A stretch of DNA of 64,000 nucleotides from Isoetes taiwanensis (GCA_021234155.1 JAJEKV010000064.1:7196001-7260000); one strand, 5' to 3'; shown: positions 1 through 11,720, counted from the first letter of the stretch. Notes: generated by a model from the letters alone, not told the origin. Program-made: numbers and translations.

Positions 1-13
1 TTATGTAATAATA

Positions 14-47
<34 letters not shown>

Positions 48-2310
48 ATTAGACATTCGACCGAAGTTACTTTATGCCCAAATGGATGTTACCACCCTAA
101 AGAATGAAGAAATGTTAGTGAAAATACTCCTGTGCAAAGCGAACTCACCCATAGAAAATGCAAAAACCAAAGAGCAAATCGAAATAGATACTTAACCGTG
201 AAAATAGTGTCTCCCAACACATCCAATTTCCATCTTGTCATCAAGGAGATATAAATCCCTGCCATTTACTAAGCATGCCCAGGATTTGGCAACACTTGTA
301 TGAGGTGGCATATCACAAGTACTTGACAAGTCTAAAATGAGGGAATCGATTCATGGGTCGAGCAATATCAAAAGGAATCATTTAGTGAATAACAAGAGGG
401 CCAAACGGGAATTGACAAGTGCATGTACATATGTACTTTACAAATGAACTATTTTAGCCGATAAAATTTATGAACCATGTAAATATGTAGCATATAATAA
501 CAGGGGGTTTCTTTTGTATTTTTGTACTTTTTTCCCTAAGGTTTTTATATGATTTCATGGATGTATTTGACGAGCCATACTAATTAGTATATCTAGAGTG
601 CGCATACGCTTGAACTAATTTTGATGCCTATATCCAATGGTTTAGATCCATATATTATATATTTCGTTATTATATTGTATTTTTCTTATTTTATCACATT
701 CTGCTCGACATGCAAGGCTCGAGATAACCCATTTTAGGGTTATGTGTTGGGAACTTGTATGTTGGGTTGCGTGATGCAGGTAGACAGGCCTCAGCATCAA
801 CATGGTAAAAAGGAGCGTTAAATCCATGGTAACATCAACCGAAATCTCTATCCCTGTTGATTTGAAGCTTCATCAATTTGCGTTTTGCTTCTATTGCACC
901 GTCCAATCCGTCCTTGGTTAACTTTTTTCCCATTTTATTCCCATTTTATTCCGTCCTTTTGCCTTTTTAAGCTGTGTCAGGCTAGTTCTTGCATCAATGA
1001 CACCAAAGCCTGGCTGCTTTCGGGATAATTCTTTGGAGGCACCAAAGTCTGGAGTCAGCCTTTTTCCATTAGCATGTTTTGAGCACATTTTGAGCATCAA
1101 CATTCTAGCATCCAGATTGTCTCCAGCATCCAGACTTAAGCAGTGGCATCAGATCGAAATTCAGCACAGGGGCTTTTCGGCCAGCAGCAAATAGGGGCTA
1201 ATTTAGTTCAGGTCAGATTCACAGGCTCCTGGTTAGTTTGATTCAAGCATGGGATTTTTTTGTTCATAGGTGGGTCTGATCTGTTGAATGGAAATGCAGC
1301 ACAATAGTAGCTTTGTCAATATTGATGTAATTGACACCTCCAGCAGGAAGATTGCTGTGGTCTGAGCTCAGACTCACTATCAGTATGACTTGGCTCACTG
1401 AGACGGAGATTCTAAGGCATGCATTGGCATATGTAGTTCTTTTCATCCTGGTAAGGCGACGTGCTGAGCCACAAAGGAGGTAAAACATTTTACTTGATAA
1501 TCCATGTTATCTTCTAGAAAAGTAATACCGCTTATTGTGGTTGCAGAAGCTGTAAAGTTCACTAGTATTCTTTCTTGCGCATCTGAGTAAGAGTGGTTGT
1601 GTAATTACTTGGATGTGGCTGTTGGATAAATCTGAAATTCAAATTTTGTTAGAACCATGGTTAGAATGTACGATGTTGAAGAAAATCAATGTGTACACTT
1701 TTGTTAAACTTCTGCTGTGCAAGTTTTGATAACTCCATGATGGTTTTAGATCTGGCCCATCATGAAGCTAGGCTATATCGATGCTCAAACTTCTTAAGTT
1801 TATGATATATTGTCAAGCTTTCTGTAGTTGCAGCAATGTCTATGCATAATTGATCTGCTTATATGCTCAATTGGCCAAGCCAAAGCAGTCCTCAGATGGC
1901 TGAACCTAGTTTTTAAGGCTTTGATGTGGTTTCTCTCTTTTACGAGTTGCACCTTTAGCAATGCATGAGTTGAGCCTCCTCCTGTGCTTTTGAATTGCAC
2001 CTGTGCTTGTAACTTCTGTAGTGAGTGACGTTGACTTGGCAAATTTGTTTTCTTGCAAGTGTGTTCAAAGAGATGATATATGACCTCCCACTCTGGGGAC
2101 AAGAGAACTGCCTCTGGGCTAAAGCTGGTATGGTAAGGTTGAGAAGACAAACCTTGAGGTGGAGAGCCAATGAGGGGGTTCTGCCATGTATGACCTCTTC
2201 CTTTTGGCAACAAAACCTGCCATATGCACGTAAGAGGCATATTGAATGAAGGAAAAGGGAGATCTTGAGGGAGGCTGATAAACATTGGGAATCAATCATC
2301 TCTAAGAGCT
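1..2310. other. No recognisable gene; poly(A) run at 16-45
   Basis: I see no coding region in either strand that I can name. The only distinct feature is an uninterrupted A run near positions 16-45, which could be the tail of a retroposed sequence lying to the left of the window. Short open frames here lack domain signatures and splice support. The part at about 1900-2300 may belong to the PPR remnant that follows, but I cannot find clear motifs in it. Confidence 0.5.
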
Positions 2311-2316
2311 CCATAG

Positions 2317-2645
2317 CCCTTGGACCAGCATGACTTGGTTTCTTGGACAGCAATGATTGCGACGTTTGCCCAGCACTGCAATTGCGTAATTGATCTTCTC
2401 ACAGGTATATATGGTTGGATAAAGCACATGCTTTTCTTTCAAACATACCTTTTGAACCTAGTGTTACGTCATGGGGAACCCTGCTTGAAAAGTGCAGAAT
2501 TCATGTTCATCTACAGCGTGCAGTGCAGCACGTGTTGCAGAGTTTATCTCTCAATTAGATCAAGGCAATGCTTCTCCATATGTATTGCCAGCAAATCTTT
2601 ATGCATCTCATGCGGAGTTATGTGATGCAACATACTTTCCTAACA
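2317..2645 (+). pseudogene. PPR protein remnant (PLS repeat plus E-domain-like end)
   Basis: About 330 bp code, in three successive frames, for the end of a PLS-class pentatricopeptide-repeat protein. The first frame reads HDLVSWTAMIATFAQH, a typical L/S-type repeat. The second reads FEPSVTSWGTLLEKCRIH. The third reads LDQGNASPYVLPANLYAS, which matches the E-motif region found near the C-terminus of RNA-editing PPR proteins. Two frameshifts and a truncated N-terminus show that it is dead. PPR proteins normally act in chloroplasts or mitochondria on specific RNAs. No targeting peptide is seen here. The assignment rests on motif recall; the reading-frame breaks are seen directly. Confidence 0.72.
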
Positions 2646-2649
2646 TGGT

Positions 2650-3770
2650 AAAAGGCCACCTATCAACTTAGTATGCAATATAAAATCGCGTGAAACTATT
2701 GCATTGCTCGCCTTTTCTGCGCTTCATATTCAAATGGTTGGTAAACTTTGCATACTTGTTATGGTAGTCTAGTATGTAATAAGATTTAATATTCTTCAAA
2801 AGCATTTTGAAGAAATCTATTTTGGGAATATATATTCATGTGGTACTTTATGTTGCAATCTTACACGCTTGCAAAGATATAGATGGGCAGACATAATGGG
2901 TTCAAATAAGCTCACTACTTTTAAACGACCTGTTTATATGCAATACCTTTTCTAAGGCATTGAATGTGCATTGCTCTTTGGATTAGGCCAGCCTTGATTC
3001 TTGGGGAGTTTGCTTTGTTAGGGCTTTGTTTGTCATTAAGTACATTCTCTTAAACCTTATAGTATTTTGTAAACCTTAATATACAGCACACAAAAACTTG
3101 TACAGGCATACCCCACAAACGAGGATCACTATGTACGGTCCAGATCTTGGAATAAAGGGCAAATATGCCCATCCGACAACTCTCGCTGCCCTACGTAACC
3201 CCCCGTGTGAATATGCACCCAAACCAACGGGGGTTTCAGGGGGATTTTAATTTAAATGTATTAAATGCAATGGTTTGTATTAATTAGTGGTAGTTATATG
3301 TTGTTTGTTATGTCAAAACAAATGCCAGGTTGTAGCAGAAGATGCATGTACACATGAACTATAGAGCTCACAATAGAATATGTAATCTAAAACAAATTGA
3401 CTAGATAATGAATTAAAACATGGCAAAGATGAGACTATAGTGCATGCACGGACTACAATTTCGAGGGAAATTTCCGATACCAAGCTAATTTAAGTAGAAT
3501 ACATCTTTTTAAAAAACACCATATTAACAAAAAAACCATCGCATGATAAGACCAGAAAAACAAAGCTAAAAGACTGAGCCAGCATAAATCCAACCTATCT
3601 TAGAACTGGTACATGGTTATAGCGCAGGCATAGATGCGCTACTGGAGAATAGAGAACACTCAAGGAACAAAGAAATCCACAAGGACCTAGAGCATGCATC
3701 CACGGAATACAATTTCAAGGAAAAGAAATATATAAACAAATATGAGCTCAATTTAGGGTATTCAATAACA
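2650..3770. other. Intergenic, no recognisable feature
   Basis: AT-rich sequence without a supported open reading frame. A C-rich stretch near 3170-3245 has no match I recognise. Nothing indicates an RNA gene or a mobile-element end. Confidence 0.5.
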
Positions 3771-5520
3771 AAAAAACTTGAACCTGTACAAGTGGTCGAG
3801 GCACCATATGTGCTAGCCGCCGGACCGAGACTAAGATGTCAAACAACAACGAAATCTTAAAAATATAAAAGCTTACGAGAAATGAAGCCTGATGTGGTTG
3901 AGTCGACAATATAAGCACCAAACACTACGTAAAACATACTTGCCTAATCCAAGATGAATGAAAAGCCATATCTCGTTCTTCAATAAACATCGAGCCTGTT
4001 AATGTCTGGGCCTTAAGAAACCTCGTGTTGAAGGGACAAGCCAGAGCCGGAACAACCATATCCAGTGGAAAATAACCAAGCAAACCATTAAGAAAACCAT
4101 GCAACATGTAAAAATTGGTTGGGATACTGGCATCCAAAAAAGAAACCCTTAGAACTAACAACCCTCATGGGAATACCTCAAACCAAGCCTGCCTCAAAGT
4201 GAAACACAAGAAAACCAAAATGCTTCCCACACCAAAAAAGCCTAACCTTTATGACCTAACAACTCGATAAGATTCATGAAGCTATGTCCAAACAAACCAA
4301 CCTATGCAACAAACTGAAAAAACAGGAAAATATGGTAGAAGAACAAGGATCGACTGTTCATAAAGAATACAAAAAAGCATCTAGGCTATGTTGTACTGGG
4401 CCCATGAAGCATGACAACAGACCCTAGACTCAAAATGCCTTAAAAACCAACAAAGCGTTATAAAACCAAACCAAACAACACCATCCAAGGGACACCTAAA
4501 GCATCTAAGCTATGCTTTTAATCTAGGAACATAAGACCCAAGATCCTAGAATCCAACCTTATCTAACTTAAAGGACAAACTGAAAGCAAGAACACCTTTC
4601 CAACAAAACAAGATGACAGGTTTAAAACACGAAATTAAGGGACACGCATCCCAACCTATGAAGATCCAAAAAAAACAAGGGATCGACGGAGCAAGACCCT
4701 AGGGCAACATACCTACGAGCATAAAACAAGAAGAGCAACCAAAAAGCACTATGTTATAAAAGACCCATCTCTTAGCTACCAACTATAAACAAGCCTAAGC
4801 AACATATCTTCACATAACCCACACAAGCATTAGGCATCCAAGGAATTGTTGGTATAAGACCTAAGACTGACCCTAGACTTCAAGCTCATGCACATCAACG
4901 ACAACTGAAAAGTAGAACCATCAAACAAGAAAATTGTCATTGAAAATGAATCTAATAAAAGGGGGCAACATTCCAACCTGACCAATACACGATCTCCAAA
5001 AACAAGGGATTGATGGGTATAAATCCTGATCGACCACTCCAAGAGAGAAAAGTTGAGGTGTTTGAATATTTACAACATAAAAAGTAGGTACTAGAGTTGT
5101 GCAAGCACGGGTAAACACAACTATACCTGGATGGACGAAACTAAGAAAGTATAAAAACAACCCTAGACTAATAAAGCATCTAAAAACATCTCTAACAATC
5201 AAGTCTGTCTCAAAGCAAGATGTACAAGCAGAAAAATGCGTTCCACAAAAACAACTTGACTTAATAAACAAGGCCCAAACAGAACAACTTATGCAACAAT
5301 TTGGCAGACTACAAGTGCAACAAAGATCTTGAAGGCATCTAGGCAAAATTGCATCTGCAACAAAAAGTTTCTAAGGCATCCAAGCTCCAAAAAGATTAAC
5401 AAACTTCCTCTCGATTCCAAAAAATGTTGTGAACGATTCACAACTTTCTCACCCATAGTTGATGCCCAAAAGACTCGAATCTGCATCTCCACAATAAAAG
5501 ACTAAAGGCACAACCAATGT
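3770..5520. repeat. A-rich, T-poor degenerate repeat tract
   Basis: The + strand is strongly A-rich with a moderate C content and few T runs. Short words recur in varied form, for example variants of GCATCTAGGC near 4378, 4500 and 5334, and variants of AACAAGGGATCGA near 4673 and 4990. The minus-strand open frames here, including one of 141 codons, are made of F, L, S and C-rich sequence. They are best explained by the base skew rather than coding. I interpret the tract as decayed tandem or retrotransposon-derived non-coding DNA. Confidence 0.45.
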
Positions 5521-5542
5521 ATCTATACAATAAGATATTAGT

Positions 5543-5636
5543 TTTTGGGTTGCCCCTAGGGGGGCAAGCCCTCGTTTGTGTGGGTTTATGGCATATTTAA
5601 GGTATATGCCAGTATATGCAAGAAATATGCCATGAC
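5543..5636 (+). repeat. Dispersed hairpin repeat, copy 1
   Basis: A block of about 95 bp that starts TTTTGGGTTGCCCCTAGGGG and continues with a GTGTGGGTTTATGGCATAT-like segment. The start can fold as TTGCCCC/GGGGCAA. Similar blocks lie at 6897-6950 and 7250-7345 in the same orientation, with copy 3 matching over almost the whole length. It may be the end of a small non-autonomous mobile element. I cannot define target duplications. Confidence 0.55.
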
Positions 5637-5764
5637 TGCTAAAAACTTACTATAGCGTGTAAATGGCCTGGCCGCCATTTGTTGGTGCATAGCCGGTTTG
5701 GAAACCGACTAACCGCTTGTCTCATTCATTCGGGCGCCCTTCTCTTTGGAGCCTCGGGGTTTGA

Positions 5765-6120
5765 CAGTATCTCTATGGCGAGCCCGTGGTTAAGGCTTGT
5801 GTGGAGGCAGGGATTGATTATTTGGACATTACGGGGGAGCCCGAAGTTTATGCGCGTATCATTCCAAGGCTTTCAAAAATGGTTCCCCGGTTATGATAGT
5901 ATACCCTAAGCCGGGTTTAATCTTCAACGCCGGGCAATGGGTTCCTCCATCCGTGCCCAACAATTGTGGATTCTTACTTAGTGCTACATTCTTCCGGAAG
6001 AATACGAGGCAACATTGGGACTTATGAGTTAGTCGTGTGCTAGGAATTGCCGGTGCTTCGTGAAGATGCAAAGCAGCCTATAGAGGCGTATAATCGGGCC
6101 CAAGTTTCTAGTGAGTATAT
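5765..6120 (+). pseudogene. Saccharopine-dehydrogenase-like oxidoreductase remnant (At5g39410 type)
   Basis: The first frame reads YGEPVVKACVEAGIDYLDIT and then GEPE, the signature of plant saccharopine-dehydrogenase-like / trans-acting enoyl reductase-like proteins. After frame changes the next family motifs appear: GYDSIP, GQWVPPSVPNN, GNIGTYE and EDAKQPIEAYNRAQ, in the order seen in the family. The Rossmann-fold N-terminus and the C-terminal half are missing. At least three frameshifts and several stops are present, so the piece is dead. The intact family members are predicted membrane-associated NAD(P)-binding oxidoreductases of uncertain substrate. The fragment lies between two copies of the dispersed hairpin repeat. 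Confidence 0.72.
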
Positions 6121-6404
6121 GCCAATGAGTTTTTCTATGTTGTCCTGGCTTATCCATTTTCACATTTCAATTTGTCTCTCGATTGCAAGCCTAAATTTTT
6201 TTGAAGATAGAAGGACAACATGGGCCGGTATGTTGGTATCTGAGCAACTTCTTTTGCCCCCTTCCTTTCGTTGTTGTTCTGTTTCCATATAATTTAAGGC
6301 TATCTCAGTAGGAAGTCAAGAAGGTTTGCAAAAGAGAAACGAATGCCGTAAATATATGATATCGTTGAGCAACGACTAGTTGTACACAAGAGCAATGCAC
6401 ATTA

Positions 6405-6635
6405 CTTTCCCCAGGATTGTAGCAGAAAGAGAGATCTTAAACTTGCTTGGCACCTGCATACTTTGATGATGCAAATTGGCGTTGCCAGTTGCTGTGAGCA
6501 GCTCATTTGGCTATTCACAACTTGCAGATGCCTAGCCGAAGCAAACCAAGTGCTAGATAACGCACTTGAAGTGAATGTTCTATCATTGGGTGCTCTAATT
6601 TCAGCGCATGGCAACTGGGTGGAGGTCAACTAATG
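6405..6635 (+). pseudogene. PPR protein fragment, N-terminal repeat region
   Basis: The + strand reads KRDLKLAWHLHTLMMQIGV, then LIWLFTTCRCLAEANQVLD, then NVLSLGALISAHGNWVE. This is one complete P-L-S style PPR unit: the 'ARHLHALM' helix, the 'LIRLFASCG' helix and the 'NVYSWGALISAHA' start of the next repeat. About 75 codons remain and there is no start codon or continuation on either side. It is a different part of a PPR protein from the piece at 2317-2645, and the two need not come from one gene. Confidence 0.68.
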
Positions 6636-6896
6636 GCTAGAACTAAGAATGTATAAAAAAAAGCTCGTGTGTAAATAAAGAACGAAGGAATACTATCTAT
6701 ATCTATAGAGAAATTGATGTTTAGATCAGCACACTTCTCGCCGAACAAAACTTATGTGGATGAATATTTCAAGGTTCCCCCTTGAAAAGAAGCAACAAGC
6801 TCTAAGGGCCTTACATAATTAAGAAGGAGGCAAGAACCTTTAAAATAACATGCTGTAAGGGTCGTAAATAATTGTGTATTGTGTTAGATGCACGCA

Positions 6897-6950
6897 ATTT
6901 TTGGGTTGCCCCTAGGGGGGCAAACCCTCGTTTATGTGGATATGTGGGCA
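6897..6950 (+). repeat. Dispersed hairpin repeat, copy 2
   Basis: A second copy of the GGGTTGCCCCTAGGGGGGCA block, in the same orientation as copy 1. It diverges after about 50 bp (near the TTTATGTGGATATGTGGGC segment). It lies downstream of the oxidoreductase and PPR remnants. Confidence 0.5.
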
Positions 6951-7249
6951 ATTTCAAATTTAGAAAACAAAAATAGCAATAAAAAATCGAATTCCTTGAA
7001 TCTTGGAGAACCGGGCTACAGTGCATGCATGTGTTGAGCCCCGATAAAGAAAACTAAAACACCAACGAAATCATCATTCTTGCTTCTCGTCTTTCGATAT
7101 GTTCAAGGTTTGAATGGAACCAATGGATTGTGTTTCTTTTTCTTATTTGCAACATTCAATTTGTGAGTTATTAGCGTATTTGAATGCCTTGACTTATGAA
7201 TTATGAATTGGGCATGGAAATAGCATTCCACTGATATGTTTGAGTCCAG

Positions 7250-7400
7250 TTTTTTGGGTTGCCCCTAAGGGGAAAACCCTCATCCATGTGGGTTTGTGGC
7301 ATATTCCAAGTATATGTCAGTATATGCTCGAAAACATGACTTTGAAGTGTGATTTAAGCCATTTCACTCTCAGGTCACGGAGGGCAACCCTCCGTGCGCA
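7250..7400 (+). repeat. Dispersed hairpin repeat, copy 3, with a 9-bp perfect hairpin
   Basis: Copy 3 matches copy 1 over about 95 bp. It is followed by a perfect hairpin at 7376-7396: CACGGAGGG, loop CAA, CCCTCCGTG. Terminal hairpins of this kind are seen at the ends of several plant non-autonomous elements, but no CTRR-type Helitron end or target duplication is evident. Confidence 0.5.
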
Positions 7401-7669
7401 GCACCTTGTTTATTATATCATGACATTGTGATTCTTTTCTAGATGTAATAGATTGGTCTTGTAAAAATCTAAAAGCATGTAAGTAGGAGTAGAATGGTCT
7501 GTAAAATTTGAAAAATATGTAAATAGTTTTTTTTTTTTTTTTTCAGATGGAGTGTTGGTCTTGTAATATTTTAAAAACATGTAATTCACTGCTAAATTTA
7601 ATATATCGAAAACCAGTTTTTTTCCAAGTTGGAAATTATTTGTCGTAAATTTTTGGAAATTTGATCATG

Positions 7670-8670
7670 CAGCTGATTGAATGTCCCTCAATATATGAAA
7701 TGATGGACTCTAAAGATTACAAATGGAAAGAGAGACCTCAATTGAAAGTTTGATTAAAACATGGAGATCAAGACAATGTTGCAATAGTAGAGACAACAAA
7801 TCTAATAGAGTGCATTTCCATAATGAAGGCATCACTGGAAGAAAATGTGGTCAGTAAGCTTTCTGTATCTTGTTGGTAACCTTTCTATATGATTGTCAGT
7901 AAACTTTATGTGTGCTTACCATTCTTTTAGCGCCCCAATGTTCTTGCTTCCATTGGTGGTTAGCTATTTCTTTCAATGAGGCTATCAATGATTTGGCAAA
8001 TGAAACAAGGCATATTCTAAAGAATGTAAAGTTACCAAGAGGAATCAGTTTTATAATGTTTTTGGCACCTTTTATGCTATTCCTTTCAGTTCAACTTTAC
8101 GGGCCTCTTTTTTTTTTTTTTTTTTTTTTGGAAGAAAGACTTTTATAATTTTTGTAACCTGGATGTGTTTCAACTATTTCTCAGGCATGGAAGCAAAGAG
8201 CACTATTTGAATCATCTTATAGATAGTTCGCATGCAGATGTGAGAATATATCAGATAAACCTCTGAGTTGACATGTGAAAAGGTATTTGGACTAGTGTTG
8301 GTTATCTCAGGCGAATTTTTTGATTATATCGATGGGGACAGAACTTCCCAGTTGAATCTTCTAGTGTTCATTCATCACTGTATTATGTTAGTGAAGCTAA
8401 CATCTCTGGATAGATGTTTAACTCTTTTTGTCACATATTACACAAGAGGGAGTTACTAACCCTGTTTGTATTTCCAGAGTGATAATCTAGAAGCAGAGGA
8501 TAAGTATTCCAGGTGACCACCGTGGTTTGCTTTCTGAAGAGTGTGTGTTTCGTATCTTGAAAGTTTGGTTAGGAGTGGAAGAACCGGGTTCATTTTATAA
8601 TTTTATTATTGATTATGTCATTTTATCTTCAAGAGAAAAGTTTGAAGAATTTCAGAATTACATTCCAAGA
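7670..8670 (+). pseudogene. LCAT4-like phospholipase / acyltransferase remnant
   Basis: Four exon-like pieces occur in the order of plant lecithin:cholesterol-acyltransferase-like 4 (At4g19860 type, phospholipase A). They are LIECPSIYEMMDSKDYKWKE near 7672, FNEAINDLANETRHILKNVK then LPRGISF near 7970, FDYIDGDRTSQLN near 8320, and DHRGLLSEECVFRILKVWLG followed by FYNFIIDYVIL near 8515-8630. The last piece contains the HRGLL motif, which I take to carry the catalytic histidine, and the third corresponds to the VDGDGTVP region. The nucleophile-serine half is absent. Frame changes, stops and the damaged VDGDGTVP motif indicate a pseudogene. Spacing between the pieces suggests that introns were kept, so this is a genomic copy rather than a processed one. 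Confidence 0.72.
8106..8130 (+). repeat. Poly(T) run inside the LCAT4-like remnant
   Basis: A T run of about 20 bases between exon-like pieces of the phospholipase remnant. It may be part of an old intron or the reverse-strand tail of a small retroposon. No flanking duplication is visible. Confidence 0.4.
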
Positions 8671-8946
8671 AGGCATTCTCCCAACATAATTATAATTGTG
8701 AAATCCTCGCAGTTGCCATCAAAACAAACCAAGATTGTATAATTAGCGCAGAGGCACATTCCACCACAAGGAAATTTAGCTCATTTAATAGGATATCTGA
8801 TTTTGAGTGCATTGAAATGAACACTATTGGAGTAGTACAGGGGAGAAGATTTGCTCACAAATCTATTCAAATATTTAAAATTGAAAAAGTAACACATATC
8901 AGGAAAAAATGTTAATTTCATTGACTATCACAGGGTTTTACAAGAT

Positions 8947-9836
8947 TCATCTATGAAAATACTTGTCGAGTATTTTCATACAGTTGCGCAACTCTTCAGA
9001 ATTCCACATATTCCATATTGGATTTTCCTTTACGTAAGCAGGCACACTTTCTGCAGCCAAAAGTTCTTCCAGCTATGGTTTGAGTTGCTTCAAAAGGAAG
9101 TTGGAATTCAATCTATTAAGAGAAAAGGTATTTGGACATATCGTAGTGTTTGGCTAGTTGGCAAAACCCTTGTATCTGCTATCATCTATTAACAACGTAT
9201 TTATCACTTGGTATTTCCAGTAGTTCTGGTACACTTTGGATAGATCCTTAAGAAAAATTGGCTTATTAACCACTTTTAACTTTGTGTTGGTGTAGTCATC
9301 CTGATTCCAAAAAAGAAACCTGCCCTTATATTCCTGCAACAACTTTCTCACCAACAAGTCGACATTCCTTCTGGCCATGCTGGACCACAATGCAATCTAA
9401 AATTTTGAAAAACACCATTCTAAGAACTCACATAGTCCAAACCCGGAAACTGCTCCCTTTTGAAGGTTCAATTTCTGCAGGATCACTTCTGGCTCGGTCA
9501 ATGCAGAGATCCTCTTTTTCAAGTTATAAAACTTACCTAAAACCCCATTAAAAATCTGGAACAAGGAGAATTTCACTTAACCTCTTCGTTTTCCTTGGTC
9601 GAGGAGGTATTGGATTTGATGAGCAGACTGCATCTTGTTCAAGATCCCGGGTTTCCTTCTCAAATTCATCAGTTGCATCTGCCTGTAACTCATGTTCAGT
9701 AATAAAACTTTTGTCTAGTGCAGGATCCTGTGCAGAATAAGTCTCAAGGGAATTAATTTTCCCTTCAACAATAGTTGTAGGAGCTTCTTCTGCATTGGGA
9801 ATCTTTTCATCATGGCTTGTAGTAAAATTTATACTG
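8947..9836 (-). pseudogene. NIF/FCP1-type HAD phosphatase gene, last exon, inactivated
   Basis: On the minus strand, after a TTACAG acceptor near 9837, an acidic linker leads to ILLVPDF, then NGVLG after a one-base shift. This corresponds to the HAD motif-I segment (DLNGxL in plant NIF proteins). Next come EFLEWCFSKF, IALWSSMARRNVDLLV, FLFWNQDD, KPIFLKDLSKV, NTLLIDDSRYKGFAN and LEELLAAESVPAYVKENP. These follow the NLI-interacting-factor domain order: the WSS segment, the FxWxQxxC-like segment, the KPLFLKDL segment and the IDDS motif. The frame ends at TGA (8947-8949). One frameshift and in-frame TAGs interrupt it (inside FSKF-IALW, and where a Trp codon would be expected before LEELL). Intact relatives are predicted protein phosphatases of the CTD-phosphatase fold. 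Confidence 0.72.
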
Positions 9837-9939
9837 TAACATAATTGAGATGAGGAAGATCAAAGACTAAAGAGAAATGTGAATACATAAATCATTTTTG
9901 TGGCACTGCTATTTACTTGACACAATTACATTCAGTTCA

Positions 9940-10860
9940 CTCTTTCATTTTGGATTCTCGCCACTGTCAGCAACTAGGATTGATTTTGAAGTATCCAATG
10001 GGCTGCATTCTAGGTGCACTCGGGTGGTATCTTGCAATCTCATATTTGATCGAGGCGTCATTAGGAGTTGGATTTCCTTTGTCTCAAATTTTTGCAATTC
10101 TGCAAATACTAAGTCAGTAGACCCGTGGCAACATAAAAAAATATTAGTTAAGTTGCTTTTGTTCATTGGTTCTTATGGTACCACTCGAATACCAAAATTC
10201 AAAAGCCATGCCTCAGACATGATGTGGGCACAACTAGGGCTGTAGTAGGTTTTAAAGTGTTTGGAGAAGAAATCCAATATCAATAAAGTCTGCAAATAAG
10301 ATTATAGATAATAATGTTTATCTCAAATAGTGTGACAAAATATGGAATGTGATACTGATGACTGCATTGTGCTATGACAATTGGCAACGATTTACCCTCC
10401 GATTTCGAATATCATCCACGTATGGACAACATTTATCACCCTCAAATTCTGCCGCATGAAGCATTGGAAGTCATGGCCACTGCATTTAAAAAAAATCTCA
10501 AATCTTTGCATTCGAGGTTGCAGCTCCTGCAGTAAGGCTTCATATGCCCGTAGTTCAATTTCAGTTTCTGCTAGTTCCTTATTCAATTGACTCAGCCAGG
10601 CAACACTATACCATTTGGCTCTTCGTCCTTCAGTTCAGTTACAACCCGAACACCCTCTATTGCCTTTGGATTTGTTGTCATGATTGATGGCCATCTGCAA
10701 ATTAGCTCTAATTTTTTATGCTTTACACTCCATCAACTCAATCTTTCTATTGATATCACTCTTTCTATTCTCACTTGCTTGCAATCGTTGCTTGCATTTA
10801 TCAAACCTAGCTGATGTTGCAGCCAACCATTCCTTCACAAGTCTGCCATAAACTGTAATA
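9940..10860 (-). pseudogene. Upstream exon-like pieces, coiled-coil rich (probably the same gene)
   Basis: Minus-strand pieces with codon-like sequence and acceptor sites lie directly upstream of the NIF exon. One follows ATTACAG near 10855 and reads KEWLAATSARFDKCKQRLQ and then NRKIELMECKA. Another reads KAIEGVRVVTELKDEEPNG. A third reads LNKELAETEIELRAYEALLQ followed by ELQPRMQRFE, which looks like a charged coiled coil. A fourth, about 10110-9950, reads AELQKFETKEIQLLMTPRS. I do not recognise the family of these pieces. Strand, order and splice signs suggest they are the N-terminal part of the NIF-domain gene, but this is inference. Stops and frame changes are present. Confidence 0.4.
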
Positions 10861-10869
10861 CAAACACTC

Positions 10870-11720
10870 CGTATATGTTAGCCTCCTAAGATTAGCCACA
10901 TACTGATGGAAGACCACAATCACACATCACACAACACAAGCTACTACCATATAGACAACACATAGTAGCAATATCAATGGCAATACAACACCCTCCACCA
11001 CACCACAGTAGTGTAACATGCACCACACGCTACATGCTACCATTGTCACAACTACTGGCAGGACAACACCCTACACCACTTTACCCAACACAAAGTGGTT
11101 TCACCACTGGCAGCGCAACACTCTACACACCATAATGGTACACACCACACACCACACACCACATAATACCATTGTCACTATCACACACATCACATCACAT
11201 AGCTCAAACTAGCAACACTAGGGGCATCCCAATGCTCTGCATCACACCACATACCATACAACACACTGCACACACCTCACACCACACACCACACCTCAAA
11301 ACACATTGCATACACCACACAACATAGGCTACATTGTCATCAATAATAATGGCATAATAACCTACACCACACCTCAGTTGCTACCACTGTCACCCCAAAT
11401 ATGCTACACACCACAATGTAGCAGTGCTATTACCACCATTGATAGCACAACACCCCATTCCACCATGAAGACACATCACACCCACAAATGCTAGCATCAT
11501 TCTCATCACTAGACCACAAACAACATGCCAATAACTCACCACTCATCAGACCACACATACCTCATCTATCATTGTGGCAGCCATTGTACAGAATGCGCCC
11601 TACAATAGCACAGGACACATGCGTAGATGACATCACATTCCACTACCACAGTGGCACAACATGACAATATAGCCAACATGAGAAACAAACCTCAACTACA
11701 CTGCAAAATGGTAGTGGACA
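10870..11720. repeat. CA-rich, G-poor low-complexity tract
   Basis: About 850 bp made largely of ACCACACCACA-like words with interspersed TACCATTGTCAC. G is scarce on the + strand. Repeats are degenerate rather than exact. Open frames such as those starting near 11018 and 11306 are rich in H, T and N and reflect the word content, not a gene. The tract separates exon-like minus-strand pieces on either side and may lie in a former intron. Confidence 0.6.

Noticed and set aside
4921-5346. 141-codon minus-strand open frame
   Set aside because: Antisense of an A-rich degenerate repeat; Cys- and Phe-rich, no family signature.
11018-11494. Two H/T-rich plus-strand open frames
   Set aside because: Direct products of the ACCACA-type low-complexity tract.
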